This document shows positions 54,175 through 62,779 of a stretch of 64,000 nucleotides of DNA, piece after piece. Source of the stretch: QQVM01 sp964544885. GTDB taxonomy: Bacteria; Bacteroidota; Bacteroidia; AKYH767-A; 2013-40CM-41-45. A program made the translations under genes and the position numbers. Location: positions 1 through 64,000 of the forward strand of contig CAZJDX010000010.1 of NCBI GenBank assembly GCA_964544885.1, read 5' to 3'. How positions within the stretch are numbered: the stretch's first letter is position 1; every line of letters begins with the position of its first letter. Below the pieces are notes generated by a model, which saw only the letters and a list, made by a program, of their open reading frames with translations, did not search any database and had not been told where the DNA came from.

Positions 54175-56406
54175 ATGCGAATCTTCCTTCTTGCCTGTGT
54201 CTTTCTATCAGCCATTGAGTTGCATGCTCAATTGAACTTCAGGCAAAAGACTGACATTCCGGTGAAGCTTGGCGCACAGACCCTGCAACACCCATGGGCC
54301 GGCGGTATCAATTATCCTGTTTTTTCTGAAGTGGATTTCGATCAGGATGGACTGAAGGACCTCTTCGTTTATGACAGATCATCAAACCGGGCCATGATAT
54401 TTATTAATACCGGAACCGGAGGAATAAACAGTTACCGCTATGCTCCGGAATATAGCGAACAGTTGCCGGCTCTGAGAGGATGGGCGCTGTTTTATGATTA
54501 TAACTGTGATGGTAAATCGGATCTCTTCACTACCGGAATCACAAACAATGGTATCCTGCAGTTCAGAAATGACTCCCAGCCGGGAAGCCTTCTTTTTACA
54601 GCAGTTGATTCAATGATGAAGGCCGACTATGGCGGAGGTACGCCTTCCGGCATCTTTGCCAGCGGATTCCTGATGCCTCATTTTAATGATATTGATGGCG
54701 ACGGGGATATGGATGTGCTTGGGCAGCAATTTTTTTGCGTAGGTACCTTTGCCTTCTACAAGAACATGAGTATGGAGAATTACGGTGTCTGTGATTCATT
54801 AAGTAAGTATGTTTTGCAAACGTATGCCTGGGGGAATTTCGCGCTCCGGTCCGGTGCCTATGAGAATGTTGCGGTAGGACAATTTCATATCACCTGTATG
54901 ATGGCAACACCGCCGGAAGCTATGTTTGGTTATGAACTGGCACAACAGGATGATACCTATGCAGGAATATACACCATTGACATTGATGATGACGGAGACA
55001 TGGAAGCGCTCATAGGCGACAGTGGTGCAAAAAACAGTTTACTTGTGATCAATGGCGGTACAAGTGCTGTGGCGGATATGGTCTCACAGGATACCCTGTT
55101 CCCTTCGTATAATATTCCCTCATCGGTTAGTTATTTCGCCACATATGCTTACCAGGACATCGACCATGATGGCGTGAAAGATCTTCTCGTAGGGCATAAC
55201 GAATTTGAAAATAAAAAGGGAGTATTGCTCTACAGGAATACGGGTACGGATCAACTACCGGTTTTTGATTTTGTGATGAATGATTTTTTGGTAAACCAGA
55301 TGATAGATGTGGGAGAAGGCGCTGTTCCTGTTTTCTTCGATGCCAATGCGGATGGACTTAAAGATCTCGTGATTGGAAATATAAGAAGGACAGATTCGGC
55401 TGCGGTTATCAGCCATGGCCTGACACTGTTTCAAAATACAGGAACCCTGAATCAGCCATCATTTGAATTTGTATCGGACGACTATGCCGGCCTCTCATCA
55501 TACCCCATATCCGGTCCGCTGTTTCCCGCCTTTGGTGATCTGGATGCGGATGGTGACATGGACCTGTTGTTGGGAATAGAAAGCGGTGAACTTTACAGGT
55601 TTGAAAATACAGCCGGTGCAGGGATGCCGGCAAACTTCAGTTTTGTTTCCGCCGGCTTCTATGGAATAGATGTCGGTAATTTCGCCTGCCCACAAATCAT
55701 AGACCTTAACCGGGATGGTAAAAATGATCTGGTGATCGGTGCTAAAAACGGACTGGTTTCGTATTTTGAAAATGTGGGAACTCCGGTCTCCCCTTTCTTT
55801 CTCGCGCAGCCAAGTATCGATACTCTTGGCGGTATTAATGTTCAGACTCCTTTATATGTGGATGGTTATTCGGTTCCGTTTGTGTTTGAAGAAGGTGGTG
55901 AATATAAAATGATCGTGTCCTGCATGCGGGGAGATGTTTATCTGTATGGTAATATAGATGGGAATCTGCAGGGAATTTTTACTCCTGAGGACACTATTCT
56001 TTCGAGGTATCAGGGCATAAGGACAGGCTATAACCTAGGCGTGAGTGGCGGAGATATCAATGGAGATAATCGGACAGATATGCTGCTTGGTTTGTATGGA
56101 GGAGGAATTCAGATCTATTTACAGGATACTTCAACCTCCTCGATAACAGAAAGAGGCGACGGTCCGGTGTTTAACATCTATCCGAATCCTGCAAGCGGGT
56201 ATTTTGAGGTTCACCTGAATTGTGCGGAACGGATTAATAAGTACAAACTGGTGCTTAGGGATTCTTACGGACGGGTGCTTCGCGAAGAAGAAGTTGGAAG
56301 CGGGGTTCACCGGATCTTTACGGATAATTTTTCAAAAGGATTGTACTTTGTTACCCTCCGTGATGAAGAATTGCAATACACAAAGCGGATTGTAGTGATC
56401 AAATGA
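54175..56406 (+). CDS. secreted FG-GAP/VCBS beta-propeller protein, T9SS type A
   Basis: 743 residues from ATG 54175; a GTG one codon earlier is not used. Signal peptide MRIFLLACVFLSAIELHA. Eight integrin-like FG-GAP Ca2+ loops can be counted: DFDQDGLKDLFV, DIDGDGDMDVLG, DIDDDGDMEALIG, DIDHDGVKDLLVG, DANADGLKDLVIG, DLDADGDMDLLLG, DLNRDGKNDLVIG and DINGDNRTDMLLG, indicating a seven- or eight-bladed calcium-binding propeller. The sorting domain has IYPNPASGYFEV and GLYFVTL. A possible Cys pair lies in the second third (FFCVGTF and VCDSLSK). It lies 42 bp before the methyltransferase gene. Confidence 0.88.
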   Translation: MRIFLLACVFLSAIELHAQLNFRQKTDIPVKLGAQTLQHPWAGGINYPVFSEVDFDQDGLKDLFVYDRSSNRAMIFINTGTGGINSYRYAPEYSEQLPALRGWALFYDYNCDGKSDLFTTGITNNGILQFRNDSQPGSLLFTAVDSMMKADYGGGTPSGIFASGFLMPHFNDIDGDGDMDVLGQQFFCVGTFAFYKNMSMENYGVCDSLSKYVLQTYAWGNFALRSGAYENVAVGQFHITCMMATPPEAMFGYELAQQDDTYAGIYTIDIDDDGDMEALIGDSGAKNSLLVINGGTSAVADMVSQDTLFPSYNIPSSVSYFATYAYQDIDHDGVKDLLVGHNEFENKKGVLLYRNTGTDQLPVFDFVMNDFLVNQMIDVGEGAVPVFFDANADGLKDLVIGNIRRTDSAAVISHGLTLFQNTGTLNQPSFEFVSDDYAGLSSYPISGPLFPAFGDLDADGDMDLLLGIESGELYRFENTAGAGMPANFSFVSAGFYGIDVGNFACPQIIDLNRDGKNDLVIGAKNGLVSYFENVGTPVSPFFLAQPSIDTLGGINVQTPLYVDGYSVPFVFEEGGEYKMIVSCMRGDVYLYGNIDGNLQGIFTPEDTILSRYQGIRTGYNLGVSGGDINGDNRTDMLLGLYGGGIQIYLQDTSTSSITERGDGPVFNIYPNPASGYFEVHLNCAERINKYKLVLRDSYGRVLREEEVGSGVHRIFTDNFSKGLYFVTLRDEELQYTKRIVVIK

Positions 56407-56448
56407 TCTCCTCAGCTGGCTGTCAACGATCCATTCAATATTTTTTTT

Positions 56449-57111
56449 GTGAGTCTTGCCGAAACACATTTCAATGACATACAGCTGTGTGACAGGATTA
56501 TCCGGATCGAAACGATTTTAAATCCGGATAAATTGTTTGACGCACTCATTCACCGGCCCGGGAATGACGAGTCGGTAATGGATGAGCAAATACCCTATTG
56601 GGCAGAGTTGTGGCCTTCTTCAATAAGTCTTTCCGATTTTATCATCGGGAATAATGTGATCATTCCGGGAATGACAGTACTTGAGATCGGTTGCGGAGCA
56701 GGCTTGCCTGGTATTGTTGCAGGCCAGCTTGGCGCCAATGTCATCTTTAGCGATTACCTCGATGATGCGCTGGAACTGGCTGAAAGAAACTGGAATAATA
56801 CTAATGCCGGGAAGGCGACTTTTCTTAAAATGGACTGGAGAAAACCTGTATCCGATCTCATTCCGGATCTGATTCTTGCCTCAGACATTGCCTATGAACG
56901 CAAATCATTTCCATCGCTTATCAATGCATTCAAGATATTAGCAGGACCAAAGTCTGAAATTATTCTCTCGGAACCCGGCCGTGAATTTGCGCGGGACTTT
57001 ATTTCAACTCTTCCTGACTTCGGTTTCAGCTTCCATAGCTCCCTGCATGAAGTGCTTTTCAAGGGTCACCGGTATAAAATTCACATTCACCGGATAAAAA
57101 GACCGGCATAA
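56449..57111 (+). CDS. class I SAM methyltransferase (Methyltransf_16-like)
   Basis: 220 residues starting at GTG 56449. Signatures include PYWAELWPSSISLSDFI, motif I LEIGCGAGLPGIVAGQLG, an acidic residue after beta-2 in VIFSDYLDDALELA, and DLILASDIAYERKSF in place of the NPPY-type motif. This set is typical of the METTL21/Methyltransf_16 group, which includes protein-lysine methyltransferases such as ETFB methyltransferase. The bacterial substrate is not known. It is in the same direction as and 42 bp after the FG-GAP gene, so co-transcription is possible. Confidence 0.82.
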   Translation: MSLAETHFNDIQLCDRIIRIETILNPDKLFDALIHRPGNDESVMDEQIPYWAELWPSSISLSDFIIGNNVIIPGMTVLEIGCGAGLPGIVAGQLGANVIFSDYLDDALELAERNWNNTNAGKATFLKMDWRKPVSDLIPDLILASDIAYERKSFPSLINAFKILAGPKSEIILSEPGREFARDFISTLPDFGFSFHSSLHEVLFKGHRYKIHIHRIKRPA

Positions 57112-57224
57112 GCGAGATTCAAATTGTCATTACCAATATGTGATTCCCTGAAATCAGCACGATTTCAAAGCTGGAAACAGGTAAAAATGATGCTATAAAA
57201 GGGTATACTACTATCAATATTATA

Positions 57225-57232
57225 TAATTTTG
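57225..57232 (+). promoter_or_regulatory. candidate -7 box (TAATTTTG)
   Basis: A TAnnTTTG match about 110 bp before the ATG of the 57344 gene. No TTG is found at the usual distance. Confidence 0.4.
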
Positions 57233-57343
57233 TGAATTGATAAGATAAACAGAGCCAGAGGTTTAATTTTTGTAAGGATTTTGAAAGAAAGGAGGCTTAA
57301 TTGAATTAACCGCTTTTGTATCCCTGCGTTTCTAGAACACATA

Positions 57344-60300
57344 ATGAAAACCATGAAAAAATTTTTAAGGACGTTCCTCTTGATTTCTCTATCAACGCTG
57401 ATAACAGATGCTCTCTATGGACAAACTTATCAATGGGTAAAGTATGGAAAGTCTCAGGGTTTTGAATATGGAAACGATATTACTACCGATGATACAGGTA
57501 ATGTTTATGTAGTCGGGCAATACGAATACACCACGAATTTTGGCGGAGTGAATCTGGTTTCTGCCGGTCAACATGATATTTTCATTGCGAAGTATGCTCC
57601 GGATGGAACCTTGCGCTGGGTTCGCAGTGCCGGTGGCCCTGAAGGCGACGCCGGATCTTCGATCGGTGTGGATGCAGCAGGAAATATTTACATCACCGGC
57701 GAATTCGAAAAAACAGCAAAGTTCACACCAGTTGACAGCATCACTTCGAGTTCTTCGAACAACAATATTTTTGTTGCTAAGTACAATAACAGCGGTGTTT
57801 TTCAGTGGGTAAAGAAACTTGGAAGCTCTTCAGACGGACGTGGAAGGGCTATAGCGGTTGATGCTAATGGTTATTCCTATGTATCAGGAGGGTTTTCGGG
57901 TACAACAAATTTTGGAGGAGTTAATCTGAGCTCCAGCGGTAGCCAGGATATTTTTATCGCGAAATATACCCCAGCCGGAAATCTGGTATGGGCAAAGAAA
58001 GCAGGCGGTAACCGCGATGACAGAGGTCGTGATATTACCCTGGATAAGCTTGGAAATGTAATCCTGGCTGCAACATTTACGCTGTCCGCCAATTTTTCAG
58101 GTACCAATGTGAGTGATGGAACAGGTAGTTTGATGAGCGGAGCGGTAGTCAAATACGACACTTCGGGAACTCTGAAATGGGTCAGAAGGATAGGCGGATG
58201 TTGTGATACCACAAGAGCTTATGGTCCGACAACCGACGAATTCGGGAATGTTTATGTTACAGGATATTTTACCGGACAAACCAATGTAGGAAGTATCACA
58301 CTGAATGGAAGCGGAAACACGGACGCTTTCATAGCTAAATACGATGCGAATGGAAACGCAGAATGGGCTAAAAAGTATGGGGGAGCCTATGAGGACTATG
58401 GTAATGGATCCGCCACCGATACACGGCGACAATTGGTGTTTTTTACAGGAATGTTTGATTACCGCGCCGATTTTGATTCGGTAAATATTTTCAGTGCAGG
58501 GAACAGGGATTCATGGGTAACAGCCGTGGATTATGACGGAAATCTTAAATGGCTTAGAATTGCCGGAGGCAGTGGCCGGGATGCAGGCTATGCGATTGCA
58601 ACAGATACATCAGGTAACGTATATCATACAGGTTTTACGAACGATACTGCTTACTTCGGGACATATTCAGTACAAGGGTATCCTCTGGCGGATTATTTCG
58701 TCGCAAAACTTTCACCTGCCGTAGAAACTTCTCCCAGTGTCGCCTCAAGCCTGCTGAATGCTTCGGTTATCAATTGCAATGACGTTCAACTGGTATGGAA
58801 TTCCGGCAATGGCGCAAATCGGCTTGTGATAGCCCGTGCCGGTTCAACCGTGAATGCTTTCCCTGTTGATGGAACCGGATATTCAGCTAACCCGGTTTTC
58901 GGTTCAGGTTCTGATCTGGGCAACGGAAATTTTATTGTTTATAATGGTTCAGGAAATTCAGCGGTCGTAAGCGGATTGAGTCCCGGAATCACCTATTATT
59001 TTACTGTCATTGAATATAACGGGAATAACCTCTTTGCCAACTATTACACTCAGAATGCTCCGGGTGCGAATGTTCTGGCAAACAGTTTTGCCATCGCAGC
59101 TAACTCAAGTCAGGGTGGAATTTGTCAGGGCGCCTCAACCACCCTTACCGCTTCAGGCAATGCCGTTTCGTTTTCATGGTCACCTACAACCGGTCTCAGT
59201 GCCAGCACAGGTTCAAGTGTGACTGCGCAACCTTCGCAAAGCACCACCTATACCGTCACAGGAACCAATGGCAGCGGCTGCCAGGCATCTACTATGGTAA
59301 GCGTCACTGTACTCCCTTCACCCGGAGTACTATTCTCCACGCTGGCGGCCACCTGCATCAACTCGCCTTCCTTCACTCTCAGTGGAGGAGCGCCGTCCGG
59401 AGGTACATACAGCGGAATCGGAGTGAGCGGCGGGATGTTTAATCCGGCGCTTGCAGGCTTGGGATCACATATCATTACGTATTCATATACCGCCAGCAAC
59501 GGTTGCCAGAGCAGTGATACTTCCGTCCAGCATGTAAGCAATCCTCCTCAGACAAGTCTGGCCGCCTTCGCCCCAGTCTGCCAGTCTGCTCCTTCCTTCA
59601 CGCTTACCGGAGGAACACCTGCAGGTGGTGTATACAGTGGTCCCGGAGTAACTTCGAATCAGTTTTCCCCTGCCGTAGCAGGAAGCGGTACACATACCAT
59701 CACCTACACCTATACGGTTGGTACTTGTACTTCATCCTCAACAGCGAGCATTACGGTTAATCCCGCACCCTCAGTTTCACTTTCTGCTTTCAGCCCCGTC
59801 TGTCAGATCACTCCGGCATTTTCACTTAGCGGAGGCACACCATCCGGAGGAACCTATTCCGGACCCGGAGTAAGTAACGGAGTCTTCAACCCGTCGCTTG
59901 CAGGTTTGGGAACGCATACTATCAGCTACAGTATCACCAGCGGAGGATGTTCCAATACAGCTACATCAACCATACTGGTTCAGTCTTCACCTCAGGTCAG
60001 CTTTTCGGCCCTGCCGGATCTATGTGCAAACGCGTCTCCTTTAGTCCTCAACGGAGGTTCACCTGCGGGAGGAACCTATAGCGGAAGCGGTGTCAGCAAC
60101 GGTCAGTTCAATCCCGCTGCGGTAGGACCCGGAACCTATACGATCACCTATTCCTACAATGCGGGGAGCGGATGTTCAGGCACTGCTCAACAAAGCATTA
60201 CTGTTAAAAGTATTCCGTCAGTATCACTAAGCCCTTTTAGTCCGGTTTGTGTCAACGGATCTCCGGTTGCGCTTTCCGGTGGTTCACCCGGGGGTGGTGT

Positions 60301-61369
60301 TTATAGCGGTACGGGTGTAAACAACGGTGTGTTTAATCCCAATGTGGGCGTTGGAAATTTCCCCATCACCTATACAGTCACCGGCGCGAACGCCTGTGCT
60401 GCGGGAGCTACTCAGAATCTTGAAGTGAAGCCTTTGCCTTCAGTCAGCCTCGGCTTCTTCACGCCTATGTGTACTAACAGCGGATCTTTGACCTTGAGCG
60501 GAGGAAGTCCATCCGGAGGTATCTATAGCGGAACAGGAGTGAGTGGTGGTATTTTTACTCCTTCAATGGGACCAGGCACTTATCTGATCACCTATACTTA
60601 CAGTGATGCATTCAACTGCAGTGCATCAGTCTCCAATCCGGTACAGGTAAATCCTGCACCTTCAGTTTATCTGTCTGCACAGAGTCCGCTTTGTTCCAAC
60701 ACCTCTGCCGTTCCCCTTCAGGGTGGTTCACCAGCCGGCGGTAGCTACAGCGGAACCGGTGTGAATAACGGGATGTTTTCTCCCGTAAACGGTTCAGGAA
60801 ATTACGCGATCACCTATACTTATACTGATATCAATTCCTGTTCAGGAGCGCAGTCAGTGAACCTTACAGTATTTCCATCCCCTGAGGTGGATCTGGGAAT
60901 GGATACGGTAGTTTGTGCAGATGCAATGATAACATTGCAAGTCAGTTCCACCTTTAGTACCGTGAATTGGTCTGATGGAAGTGCGTCTAGCTCGATTCAG
61001 CTGGATAGTGCGGGAGTAGGGATGAATTCCTTGCCTGTCACGGTTACGGTCAGTAATTCTTCCGGTTGTATAGACCGAGACACCATTATTATCACTTTCG
61101 ACGTTTGCGCGGGAATTGAAAATGAAATCAGGCAGTCAATGCCAGGTGTTTATATTTATCCAAACCCGTTTATCAGTACTGTAAAATTATTCTGTGAACG
61201 ACCGGTGAATGTGAAAATTTTCGACGTCAGTGGCAGAATGCTGGAAAAGAAAGACGCAGTGAGTGGGGTGATGGAAACCGGAATGGACCTAAGTCCGGGA
61301 ACGTATTTTGTGGAAGTCAGCGGGAACGGTTTCAGAAAAGTATTTCATGTTATAAAAGCTAACCGTTAG
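57344..61369 (+). CDS. giant SBBP-propeller and Gly-rich repeat protein, T9SS type A
   Basis: 1341 residues with signal peptide MKTMKKFLRTFLLISLSTLITDALYG. Residues about 27-460 contain seven or so propeller/SBBP-like repeats (GNVYVVGQYEYTTNFGGVN, DIFIAKYAPDGTLRWVRSAGG and similar). There follow an Fn3-like region (FIVYNGSGNSAVVSGLSPGI) and an Ig-like unit (SPTTGLSASTGSS). Seven tandem repeats of about 70-75 residues (coding bases about 59317-60880) each contain GGxPxGGxYSGxGVxxGxFxP. Last are a Cys-containing unit and a sorting domain (IYPNPFISTVKLF ... GTYFVEVSG). Probably a long surface filament or adhesin. The repeated DNA could cause length variation. Confidence 0.86.
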   Translation: MKTMKKFLRTFLLISLSTLITDALYGQTYQWVKYGKSQGFEYGNDITTDDTGNVYVVGQYEYTTNFGGVNLVSAGQHDIFIAKYAPDGTLRWVRSAGGPEGDAGSSIGVDAAGNIYITGEFEKTAKFTPVDSITSSSSNNNIFVAKYNNSGVFQWVKKLGSSSDGRGRAIAVDANGYSYVSGGFSGTTNFGGVNLSSSGSQDIFIAKYTPAGNLVWAKKAGGNRDDRGRDITLDKLGNVILAATFTLSANFSGTNVSDGTGSLMSGAVVKYDTSGTLKWVRRIGGCCDTTRAYGPTTDEFGNVYVTGYFTGQTNVGSITLNGSGNTDAFIAKYDANGNAEWAKKYGGAYEDYGNGSATDTRRQLVFFTGMFDYRADFDSVNIFSAGNRDSWVTAVDYDGNLKWLRIAGGSGRDAGYAIATDTSGNVYHTGFTNDTAYFGTYSVQGYPLADYFVAKLSPAVETSPSVASSLLNASVINCNDVQLVWNSGNGANRLVIARAGSTVNAFPVDGTGYSANPVFGSGSDLGNGNFIVYNGSGNSAVVSGLSPGITYYFTVIEYNGNNLFANYYTQNAPGANVLANSFAIAANSSQGGICQGASTTLTASGNAVSFSWSPTTGLSASTGSSVTAQPSQSTTYTVTGTNGSGCQASTMVSVTVLPSPGVLFSTLAATCINSPSFTLSGGAPSGGTYSGIGVSGGMFNPALAGLGSHIITYSYTASNGCQSSDTSVQHVSNPPQTSLAAFAPVCQSAPSFTLTGGTPAGGVYSGPGVTSNQFSPAVAGSGTHTITYTYTVGTCTSSSTASITVNPAPSVSLSAFSPVCQITPAFSLSGGTPSGGTYSGPGVSNGVFNPSLAGLGTHTISYSITSGGCSNTATSTILVQSSPQVSFSALPDLCANASPLVLNGGSPAGGTYSGSGVSNGQFNPAAVGPGTYTITYSYNAGSGCSGTAQQSITVKSIPSVSLSPFSPVCVNGSPVALSGGSPGGGVYSGTGVNNGVFNPNVGVGNFPITYTVTGANACAAGATQNLEVKPLPSVSLGFFTPMCTNSGSLTLSGGSPSGGIYSGTGVSGGIFTPSMGPGTYLITYTYSDAFNCSASVSNPVQVNPAPSVYLSAQSPLCSNTSAVPLQGGSPAGGSYSGTGVNNGMFSPVNGSGNYAITYTYTDINSCSGAQSVNLTVFPSPEVDLGMDTVVCADAMITLQVSSTFSTVNWSDGSASSSIQLDSAGVGMNSLPVTVTVSNSSGCIDRDTIIITFDVCAGIENEIRQSMPGVYIYPNPFISTVKLFCERPVNVKIFDVSGRMLEKKDAVSGVMETGMDLSPGTYFVEVSGNGFRKVFHVIKANR
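59317..60880 (+). repeat. seven tandem coding repeats (about 210-225 bp each)
   Basis: Each unit encodes a conserved GG-P-GG-YSG-GV core followed by a strand ending HTITY or similar and a C-x(3-5)-S motif. The units are not identical at DNA level (different codons and small length changes), so they are old rather than freshly amplified. They lie within the 57344-61369 gene. Confidence 0.85.
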
Positions 61370-61475
61370 CCGGTCGCTTTTCACACGATACCTGTGAATT
61401 TATAATTAAGGGTTGATTCTTATCTGAATTGATCAGGTAGATAATCATCTTTTATGCGGTTGACATCGGTGATTT

Positions 61476-62207
61476 ATGCACCTATTATTGTGCATGCTTT
61501 TCGAAAAGACTTTCAGAATACTTGAGGATATCTTCGACGGACTCATTTACCTTGTCTTCCCGGAGACCTGTCCGGCATGTTCAAAGGCCTTGCTCAGAGG
61601 TGAAAAATGTTTATGCACTTCTTGTCGGTTTCGCTTGCCAAGGACCAATTATCATAAGGATGCGGACAATCCTGTTGCGAAACTTTTCTGGGGTAAGGTA
61701 CGGGTGCAGGGCGCAAGCGCGTATTATCATTTCGGGAAAGGTGAAAAAGTCCAGAAACTGATACATCAACTGAAGTACAAGGATAGAAAGGATATTGGAG
61801 AATTTGTCGGGGAGATCTTCGGCTATGATCTGATGCAGTACAGTCCTTTCAATTCAGTTGATCTGGTTGTGCCGGTTCCACTTCATCCTTCAAGACTGAG
61901 ACAAAGGGGCTATAATCAGAGTGACAGTTTTGCAGAAGGTCTGGCCACTGCCATGGGGGCGACTTTTGAACCACATGCTTTAAAAAGGCTGAAGGCGACA
62001 AGCACACAAACACAAAAGCATCGTTTTGAAAGGTATGAAAATGTCAATAAGGTTTTTGATGTCGCGGATTTGAGAAAGGTTAAGGGAAAACATATTTTAC
62101 TGGTCGACGATGTAATTACCACAGGATCCACGTTGATAGCCTGTGCTGAGACATTGCTGTCCGTACCGGATACGAGGGTAAGTATCGTCGCAATGGCTTC
62201 CGCCTGA
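61476..62207 (+). CDS. comF: ComF family protein (phosphoribosyltransferase fold)
   Basis: 243 residues. The N-terminal double zinc finger is formed by Cys32, Cys35, Cys47 and Cys50 (CPAC ... CTSC). The rest is a type I phosphoribosyltransferase fold with QRGYNQS, STQTQKHRFERYENV and the PRPP loop VDDVITTGST (210-219). ComF relatives are needed for DNA uptake in naturally competent bacteria and are related to GntX; competence itself is not shown here. ATG 61476 is used; Met at 61494 is an alternative. The fRMsr gene starts 77 bp later. Confidence 0.9.
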   Translation: MHLLLCMLFEKTFRILEDIFDGLIYLVFPETCPACSKALLRGEKCLCTSCRFRLPRTNYHKDADNPVAKLFWGKVRVQGASAYYHFGKGEKVQKLIHQLKYKDRKDIGEFVGEIFGYDLMQYSPFNSVDLVVPVPLHPSRLRQRGYNQSDSFAEGLATAMGATFEPHALKRLKATSTQTQKHRFERYENVNKVFDVADLRKVKGKHILLVDDVITTGSTLIACAETLLSVPDTRVSIVAMASA

Positions 62208-62284
62208 TCTCAGGATAAGAGATTCCTGTCAGGATTTCACTCAATCCTTCCACTTTCTTTTTACATCTTTGCAGAAAAGGTATC

Positions 62285-62779
62285 ATGGCGGAGGAGTTAT
62301 ACATCCCGGAACATCTTGATAAAACAGAAAAGTACACCTTGCTGCTTGAACAGATCAAGGCCCTGGTAGAGGGAGAAATAGATCCAATAGCCAATATGGC
62401 CAATCTTGTCGCCGCACTGAAGTACGGGATGAATTTTTTCTGGACAGGTATATACAGGGTGGAGATGAGTAATGGTTCCGGCCAATTGGTATTGGGGCCA
62501 TTTCAGGGGCCGGTCGCCTGTACAAGAATTGCATTGGGCAAAGGGGTTTGTGGAACGGCATGGAAGGAAAAGCGGACGGTTATCGTTGATGATGTGAGCA
62601 AGTTCCCCGGCCATATAGCCTGCAGTACGCTCAGCCGTTCTGAGATTGTTGTACCGCTTCTTCGTAATAATGAAGTGATTGCCGTACTTGATGTGGATAG
62701 TACCGAAATTTCGGGTTTTGATGAAACGGATAAAAAGTATCTGGAGCAAGCTGCCCGGATACTGGAGCGGGTAATATAA
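62285..62779 (+). CDS. free methionine-R-sulfoxide reductase (GAF fold)
   Basis: 164 residues, the length of fRMsr (YebR/MsrC) enzymes, which reduce free Met-R-sulfoxide with thioredoxin. Cys79, Cys89 and Cys113 have the spacing of 10 and 24 residues seen in characterised fRMsr, in the segments VACTRI, GVCGTA and HIACST. The flanking sequence (NFFWTGIY, SRSEIVVPL, AVLDVDSTEISGFDETD) is also typical. The start, ATG 62285, gives the full fold. Its stop overlaps the next gene by one base (TAATG), indicating translational coupling. Confidence 0.92.
   Translation: MAEELYIPEHLDKTEKYTLLLEQIKALVEGEIDPIANMANLVAALKYGMNFFWTGIYRVEMSNGSGQLVLGPFQGPVACTRIALGKGVCGTAWKEKRTVIVDDVSKFPGHIACSTLSRSEIVVPLLRNNEVIAVLDVDSTEISGFDETDKKYLEQAARILERVI

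Noticed and set aside
59317..60880. Regular repeat spacing that might suggest a CRISPR or other non-coding array
   Set aside because: Units are about 210-225 bp, diverged at DNA level and conserved in one reading frame; they are protein repeats. No CRISPR-like array was seen anywhere in the window.
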